Source: Clostridia bacterium (GTDB lineage Bacteria > Bacillota > Clostridia > Christensenellales > Borkfalkiaceae). From it: DNA of 10,480 nucleotides. Made by a program: the position numbers and the translations under genes. The DNA lies in the NCBI GenBank assembly GCA_017505675.1, contig JAFVOV010000060.1, forward strand, positions 1 through 10,480, given 5' to 3'. Positions 7,018-10,480 of this stretch are shown here, piece by piece. Numbering within the stretch: the first letter of the stretch is position 1; each line of letters starts with the position of its first letter. The notes under the pieces are model-generated. The model searched no databases, was not told the DNA's origin, and saw only the letters and a list, made by a program, of their open reading frames with translations.

Positions 7018-7326
7018 ATGAAAAAGGTTAAAATAACGGTTAAAAGGATAACCGAGCATAAAGACTTGAGCGCTGAATATGAAAATCCGATAGAGCACGC
7101 TTGTGATATGAAAATCGGGGACGAGTTTATTTCCGTAGACGGCGTTAAGCCCGAAGGATTTTGCGATAGCGCTTGGGAAAGTATGGAAAAGTTCGTTAAA
7201 GAACTTGCAAATGGCGGCGGTAATTTTTTTGACGGATGGATGAAAAATAAATATTCCGCAATGATTTCTTGTAACGACGGTTTTCGCCCCGTAAGTTTTT
7301 ATCTTGAAACTGTAAACGACGATTAA
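7018..7326 (+). CDS. TIGR04076-type small conserved protein of unknown function
   Basis: A 102 aa soluble protein resembling the TIGR04076 family, from memory of its pattern: KVKITV at the start, a Cys followed by KIGDEF, a PEGFCD-x-AW stretch, and a C-terminal C-x-DG-x-RPV-x-F segment. Here these are C29 before MKIGDEF (31-37), KPEGFCDSAW (44-53) with C49, and CNDGFRPVSF (85-94) with C85. The three conserved cysteines could bind a metal or serve redox chemistry, but no function is established. It has no signal peptide or membrane segment. The ATG directly abuts the TAA of the oxidoreductase gene, and GGGG at the end of that gene may serve as ribosome binding site, so the two are co-translated and perhaps functionally linked. 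Confidence 0.8.
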   Translation: MKKVKITVKRITEHKDLSAEYENPIEHACDMKIGDEFISVDGVKPEGFCDSAWESMEKFVKELANGGGNFFDGWMKNKYSAMISCNDGFRPVSFYLETVNDD

Positions 7327-7332
7327 ATAATA

Positions 7333-7370
7333 ACGCCCTGCGACTTTTTTCGCAGGGCGTATTTTTATAT
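7333..7370. terminator. Bidirectional intrinsic terminator between convergent genes
   Basis: An 11-bp perfect stem, ACGCCCTGCGA (7333-7343) with TCGCAGGGCGT (7350-7360), has a six-base loop. It is followed on the plus strand by ATTTTTATAT and on the minus strand by TTATTATTT. It starts 6 bases after the TIGR04076-type gene and also lies just beyond the end of rsmE, so it can stop transcription from both sides. Confidence 0.9.
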
Positions 7371-8102
7371 ATTCATTTCAGCGTGTAACATTATCATAGA
7401 AACTGCGGTTATCGCGGCGGTTTCCGCGCGTAAAATTCGTTTGCCTAGTGAAACGGAAGTTCCGCCTATATCGGTTATAGCAGAAACTTCTTTTTCTTCA
7501 AAACCGCCTTCTGGACCTATAAATATTCCTATACGCATTCCACTTTTGATTTTAGAAAGAGCGTCTTTAGTTGCCGTCATACCTTTTTCATTTTCGTAAG
7601 GAATTATAACAAGGTCAAGTTCGTTTGCCTTTTTAACGGCGTTACTAAAGGTTAAAACGCTAGTTACGGTAGGGATAATATTGCGCTTACTTTGTTTAGC
7701 GGCGCTCTCGGAAATAGTTTGCCAACGGCTCACCTTATTTTCTGACTTTTTGCCGTCAAGTTTGACGATAGAGCGCGCCGTTTCAACGGGGATAATTTCA
7801 GTAACGCCAAGTTCCACCGCTTTTTGAATTATAAGTTCCATTTTATCGCTTTTAGGAAGACCTTGAAACAGGTAAATTTCCACGGGCAGATTTGTGTCAA
7901 TATAATCTTCTTGCTCAACGCGTGCAATTATTTTAGTATCGGTTATAGTTTCTATAACGCAAAGGTCGCTTTTTTTCTCAAAACTAACTAAAAGATTTTC
8001 GCCAACGCGCATACGCAAAACGTTTTTAACGTGGTTATAATCCGCGCCTGTGATTTCATACCTATCGTTTACTTTGTTTTTATCTGTAAAAAAGTTAAAC
8101 AT
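7365..8102 (-). CDS. rsmE: 16S rRNA (uracil-1498-N3)-methyltransferase RsmE
   Basis: RsmE methylates N3 of U1498 in 16S rRNA of the 30S subunit, using S-adenosylmethionine. The 245 aa length is normal. The N-terminal part (about 1-70) is the RNA-binding PUA-like barrel, containing HVKNVLRMRVGE (24-35). The rest is a SPOUT fold with LFQGLPKSDKMELIIQKAVE (78-97), SESAAKQSKR (131-140), the SAM-binding knot motif GPEGGF (196-201) and LGKRILRAETA (219-229). The start is supported by AAGGA on the minus strand, 6 bases before the ATG. It has its own promoter and converges on the operon at 5998-7326. A housekeeping gene with nothing unusual. Confidence 0.96.
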   Translation of the reverse strand: MFNFFTDKNKVNDRYEITGADYNHVKNVLRMRVGENLLVSFEKKSDLCVIETITDTKIIARVEQEDYIDTNLPVEIYLFQGLPKSDKMELIIQKAVELGVTEIIPVETARSIVKLDGKKSENKVSRWQTISESAAKQSKRNIIPTVTSVLTFSNAVKKANELDLVIIPYENEKGMTATKDALSKIKSGMRIGIFIGPEGGFEEKEVSAITDIGGTSVSLGKRILRAETAAITAVSMIMLHAEMNI

Positions 8103-8130
8103 AAAATATCCTTATTAAAGTTGTAAGTTT

Positions 8131-8159
8131 ATTATAACAAAATTTTTTGCCGTTTACAA
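8131..8159 (-). promoter_or_regulatory. rsmE: Sigma-A promoter of rsmE
   Basis: Read on the minus strand: TTGTAA (8154-8159), a 17-base spacer and a perfect TATAAT (8131-8136). The start point would be near 8125, about 23 bases before the rsmE ATG. It sits between the guaA terminator and rsmE, so the two genes are separate units. Confidence 0.85.
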
Positions 8160-8170
8160 GTTAAATAAGG

Positions 8171-8200
8171 CGAAAAAAAGGCTGACAAAAGTCAGCCTTT
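8171..8200 (-). terminator. Intrinsic terminator of the GMP synthetase gene
   Basis: On the minus strand a 10-bp perfect stem AAAGGCTGAC/GTCAGCCTTT (8177-8186 with 8191-8200) with a four-base loop is followed by a run of T. It lies about 15 bases beyond the guaA stop. Confidence 0.92.
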
Positions 8201-8214
8201 ATATTTTTATTTAA

Positions 8215-9195
8215 TTATTCCCACTCGATAGTTGCGGGGGCTTTGGGGGATAGGTCGTAAAGAACCCTGCAAACGCCTTTAACTTCCGCTAAAATTCTAT
8301 CGGTGATTTTCTTTAATACTGCCCAGTCGATTTCGGGAACGGTGGCGCTCATTGCGTCAACGGTGTTTACCGCGCGGATAATTACCGGCCAGTCGAAAAC
8401 GCGTTTTCCTTCTCTTACGCCGGTAGAGCGGAAGTCGGGAACTACGGTAAAGAATTGCCAAACTTTTCCGGTTAAGCCTGCTTTATCAAATTCTTCGCGC
8501 AAAATAGCGTCTGATTCGCGTAGCGCTTCAAGCCTATCACGGGTAATTGCGCCCAAACAGCGAACGCCAAGACCAGGGCCGGGGAACGGTTGGCGGTCAA
8601 CCATGTTTTTAGGAAGCCCTAAAGCGTGGCCAACAACCCTTACTTCGTCTTTATAAAGAAGCCTTACAGGTTCAACAAGTTCAAATTGCAAGTCTTCGGG
8701 AAGCCCACCAACGTTGTGATGCGCTTTTACACCGTCGCTTTCAATAATATCGGGGTAAATAGTGCCTTGAGCAAGGAATTCAATACCTTCTAACTTTCTT
8801 GCTTCTTCTTCAAAAATGCGTATAAATTCCGCGCCTATAATTTTTCTTTTAGTTTCGGGGTCGGTAACGTCTTTTAATTTTTCAAGATACCTATCCGTTG
8901 CATCAATGTAAACAAGGTTAGCGTCAAGTCCGTTTTTGAAAATTTCAATAACTTGTTCACTTTCGCCTTTACGCATAAGTCCGTGATTAACGTGAACGCA
9001 TACGAGTTGTTTGCCTATAGCCTTAATAAGAAGCGCTGCAACAACTGAACTGTCAACACCGCCAGAGAGTGCGAGCAAAACTTTTTTATCCCCAACTTGC
9101 TTTCTGATAAGTTCAACTTGTTCGTCAATAAACGCGTTTGCTAAAGCGGGGGTGGTTATGCGTTCCATAGTTTCAGGTCTTTTGTTCATATCCAT
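8215..9195 (-). CDS. guaA: GMP synthetase, ATP-pyrophosphatase subunit only (GuaA C-terminal part)
   Basis: GMP synthetase adenylates XMP and aminates it to GMP. The 326 aa here match only the synthetase half: PP-loop SGGVDSS (44-50), TIYPDIIES (145-153), HHNVGGLP (159-166), FPGPGLGVR (204-212) in the dimerisation region, and the typical C-terminus ending PATIEWE. The class I glutamine amidotransferase domain of ordinary bacterial GuaA (about 510-525 aa, N-terminal) is absent. This is not a truncation by mutation: the ATG has GGAG 8 bases upstream and a strong promoter 30 bases away, and the DNA upstream holds no amidotransferase remnant. The protein must use free ammonia or a separately encoded glutaminase subunit, as in archaeal two-subunit GMP synthetases. 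No purine riboswitch fits in the short leader. Confidence 0.93.
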   Translation of the reverse strand: MDMNKRPETMERITTPALANAFIDEQVELIRKQVGDKKVLLALSGGVDSSVVAALLIKAIGKQLVCVHVNHGLMRKGESEQVIEIFKNGLDANLVYIDATDRYLEKLKDVTDPETKRKIIGAEFIRIFEEEARKLEGIEFLAQGTIYPDIIESDGVKAHHNVGGLPEDLQFELVEPVRLLYKDEVRVVGHALGLPKNMVDRQPFPGPGLGVRCLGAITRDRLEALRESDAILREEFDKAGLTGKVWQFFTVVPDFRSTGVREGKRVFDWPVIIRAVNTVDAMSATVPEIDWAVLKKITDRILAEVKGVCRVLYDLSPKAPATIEWE

Positions 9196-9225
9196 AAAAA
9201 TATCTCCAAATTAAATTTCGATTTA

Positions 9226-9254
9226 ATTATACACTACAATAAAAAGAGTTGCAA
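9226..9254 (-). promoter_or_regulatory. guaA: Sigma-A promoter of the GMP synthetase gene
   Basis: Read on the minus strand: TTGCAA (9249-9254), a 17-base spacer and a perfect TATAAT (9226-9231). The start point would be near 9219, giving a leader of about 24 bases. Confidence 0.85.
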
Positions 9255-9279
9255 GTTTATTTTAATAAAAATTTGCAAC
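9248..9279. repeat. Inverted repeat over the guaA -35 box
   Basis: GTTGCAA (9248-9254) and TTGCAAC (9273-9279) are exact inverted arms. A further inner pair, TTTAT with ATAAA, is nearly in register. The left arm overlaps the -35 box of guaA, so the repeat may be an operator. No known purine-regulator box was recognised. Confidence 0.4.
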
Positions 9280-9390
9280 AAAACTATTAAAATTTTTTAT
9301 TTTTAATATAAATATTTTCAAATTATAAGTTAGGCGGTATTAAAAATAAGGAATAAAAGACATTTAAAATAATTTTTTTTGTTAAATCGT

Positions 9391-9418
9391 TTGAATTGTG
9401 AAAAAATTATGATATTAT
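9391..9418 (+). promoter_or_regulatory. Probable extended -10 promoter of the permease gene
   Basis: TTGAAT (9391-9396), a 16-base spacer and TATTAT (9413-9418), preceded by TGA, give an extended -10 arrangement. Transcription would begin near 9425, almost at the ATG at 9427. The interval 9196-9426 otherwise holds only the divergent guaA promoter, the inverted repeat and AT-rich DNA; no small gene is seen. Confidence 0.6.
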
Positions 9419-9426
9419 ATATTAGT

Positions 9427-10368
9427 ATGGCTATTGAGAATTCAAAAAAATTAAATTTAATAGGCGTTATATTATTGCTTACCGCAACTATAGCGTGGGG
9501 AACTTCTTTTTTTATACTTAAATCAACTATAGAAGAAGTGCCTACCTTTTACGTTCTCGCTATAAGATTTTTAACGGCGGCTATAGGGTTTGGCTTGATT
9601 TTTATAAAAAAAATTAAAACGCTAACTCTTTCTGCGTTCTTAAAAGGTGTTACTGTAGGCGTGTTTTTAACTTGCGCGTACGTTACTCAATCTCTTGGTT
9701 TAGAACGCACAACGCCGGGTCGCAATGCTTTTTTAACTTCTTCATATTGCGTAATTTGCCCGTTTTTGTTATGGTTATTGTTTAAGAAAAAGCCTAAATC
9801 TTATAACGTTATTGCGGCGCTTTGTTGTATAGTTGGCGTGGGCTTTGTAGCGTTATCGGGCGATACTGGCGCAGGAAACAACCTTTTAGGCGACGGCTTA
9901 ACGCTTATAGGCGCGTTGTTTTACGCTTTTCAAATTATATTTATAGATAAATTCCAAAAAGACGGCTTGGAAACGGCTCATTTATTATTTTCAGAAATTT
10001 TAACGGTTGGCGTTTCAATGCTAGTTTTAACTTTAATTTTTGAACTGCCCGTAAACGGTATTAGCGGTTACGCGTTGAACGGCGAGCAGTTACTTAAAAT
10101 AGGTTATTTAGCATTTATTTGTACGCTTTTTGCGCAGTTTGCGCAGACGCTCGGTCAAAAGTTTACTTCTGCAAATCAGTCTTCTTTAATATTAAGTTTA
10201 GAATCTGTTTTCGGCGTATTATTTTCCGTAGTGTTTGCAGATGAAAAATTGACTTTATGGCTAATATTAGGGTTTATTATAATTTTTATTTCAATGCTGA
10301 TTAGCGAATTAAAATTTGACCCGATTAAATTATTAAAAAGAAAAGAGTATGATGATACTAAAGAATAA
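9427..10368 (+). CDS. EamA-type (DMT superfamily) permease
   Basis: An inner-membrane transporter of 313 aa with two EamA repeats, about residues 12-144 and 154-293, and roughly ten hydrophobic segments. The first repeat begins with IAWGTSFFILK (22-32) and contains ERTTPGRNAFLTSSY (93-107), a hallmark region of this family. The second ends with LSLESVFGVLFSVVFADEKL (256-275), the matching signature. The C-terminus is basic and cytosolic in type (KLLKRKEYDD). EamA proteins export or import amino acids, nucleobases or other metabolites; the substrate cannot be assigned. I chose ATG 9427 over an in-frame ATG at 9409 and TTG at 9379 because both of those lie inside the probable promoter. No Shine-Dalgarno sequence precedes 9427, so translation may be leaderless. 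A transporter gene follows 21 bases after the stop. Confidence 0.88.
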   Translation: MAIENSKKLNLIGVILLLTATIAWGTSFFILKSTIEEVPTFYVLAIRFLTAAIGFGLIFIKKIKTLTLSAFLKGVTVGVFLTCAYVTQSLGLERTTPGRNAFLTSSYCVICPFLLWLLFKKKPKSYNVIAALCCIVGVGFVALSGDTGAGNNLLGDGLTLIGALFYAFQIIFIDKFQKDGLETAHLLFSEILTVGVSMLVLTLIFELPVNGISGYALNGEQLLKIGYLAFICTLFAQFAQTLGQKFTSANQSSLILSLESVFGVLFSVVFADEKLTLWLILGFIIIFISMLISELKFDPIKLLKRKEYDDTKE

Positions 10369-10389
10369 ATTGTTATTCAAGGAGAAATT

Positions 10390-10480
10390 ATGGAACAGGA
10401 AAAAACTTTAAAACCCGAAACGGGTAGAGAGTCGTTCGGCTCAAGACTTGGGTTTATTCTCATTTCCGCAGGTTGCGCGA
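10390..10480 (+). CDS. Neurotransmitter:sodium symporter (NSS/SNF) family protein, 5' fragment
   Basis: Only the first 30 codons are in the window; the gene continues past its end. AAGGAG (10379-10384) sits 5 bases before the ATG. After a charged N-terminus, the segment RESFGSRLGFILISAGCA (residues 13-30) matches the start of transmembrane helix 1 in bacterial NSS transporters, where SRLGFIL-x-x-AG precedes the sodium- and substrate-binding region. Such proteins import amino acids or related amines with sodium. It lies 21 bases after the EamA permease stop, so the two are probably co-transcribed. Confidence 0.8.
   Translation, partial: MEQEKTLKPETGRESFGSRLGFILISAGCA

Noticed and set aside
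8303..8656. Plus-strand open frame opposite guaA
   Set aside because: It is a shadow of the strongly conserved guaA coding sequence, with no ribosome binding site or recognisable protein.
9280..9390. Possible small gene or RNA in the AT-rich gap before the permease
   Set aside because: No start codon follows the AAGGA at about 9348-9352 in a useful frame, and no stable GC-containing structure is visible.
9379..9426. TTG or ATG starts extending the permease N-terminus
   Set aside because: This stretch contains the probable -35 and extended -10 promoter elements, has no ribosome binding site, and the family begins shortly after ATG 9427.

Overview
The window looks like chromosomal DNA of a low-GC, Gram-positive-type anaerobe, most likely a gut-associated member of the Clostridia. 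The evidence is AT-rich intergenic DNA, strong AGGAGG-type ribosome binding sites, sigma-A-like promoters with 16-17 base spacers, a T-box leader and Firmicutes-like proteins. The species cannot be named from this sequence. No rRNA, tRNA, CRISPR array, insertion sequence or phage gene is visible.

Layout. (1) Bases 94-3211 (+) hold a tight three-gene operon joined by two ATGA overlaps: a Gfo/Idh/MocA oxidoreductase with a four-cysteine cluster, a NagA-like deacetylase and a NagB-like deaminase. It looks like a catabolic route for an amino sugar. A perfect 8+8 inverted repeat lies in its probable promoter. (2) Bases 3255-5921 (+) hold an independent unit: a promoter, a T-box leader with a terminator/antiterminator switch, one large gene fusing an XRE-type HTH, a cupin and an AMP-forming acid:CoA ligase, and a strong terminator. 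(3) Bases 5941-7375 (+) hold a second promoter, a second Gfo/Idh/MocA oxidoreductase and a small TIGR04076-type protein, ending in a terminator shared with the opposing gene. (4) Bases 7365-9254 (-) hold two separately promoted housekeeping genes, rsmE and a GMP synthetase that has only the ATP-pyrophosphatase part. (5) Bases 9391-10480 (+) hold an EamA-type permease, possibly on a leaderless transcript, followed by the 5' end of an NSS-family sodium symporter gene that runs off the window.

The most interesting element is the T-box in front of the HTH-cupin-ligase. T-boxes sense uncharged tRNA and normally control aminoacyl-tRNA synthetases, amino acid biosynthesis or transport. A T-box on an acid:CoA ligase suggests that the ligase helps supply an amino acid. 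The best reading of the specifier is AUC (isoleucine), which would fit activation of 2-methylbutyrate followed by reductive carboxylation to the isoleucine keto acid. The specifier loop is not canonical, so this assignment is tentative. The second point of interest is the amino-sugar triad, whose NagA and NagB belong to divergent subfamilies and whose substrate may not be GlcNAc-6-phosphate.
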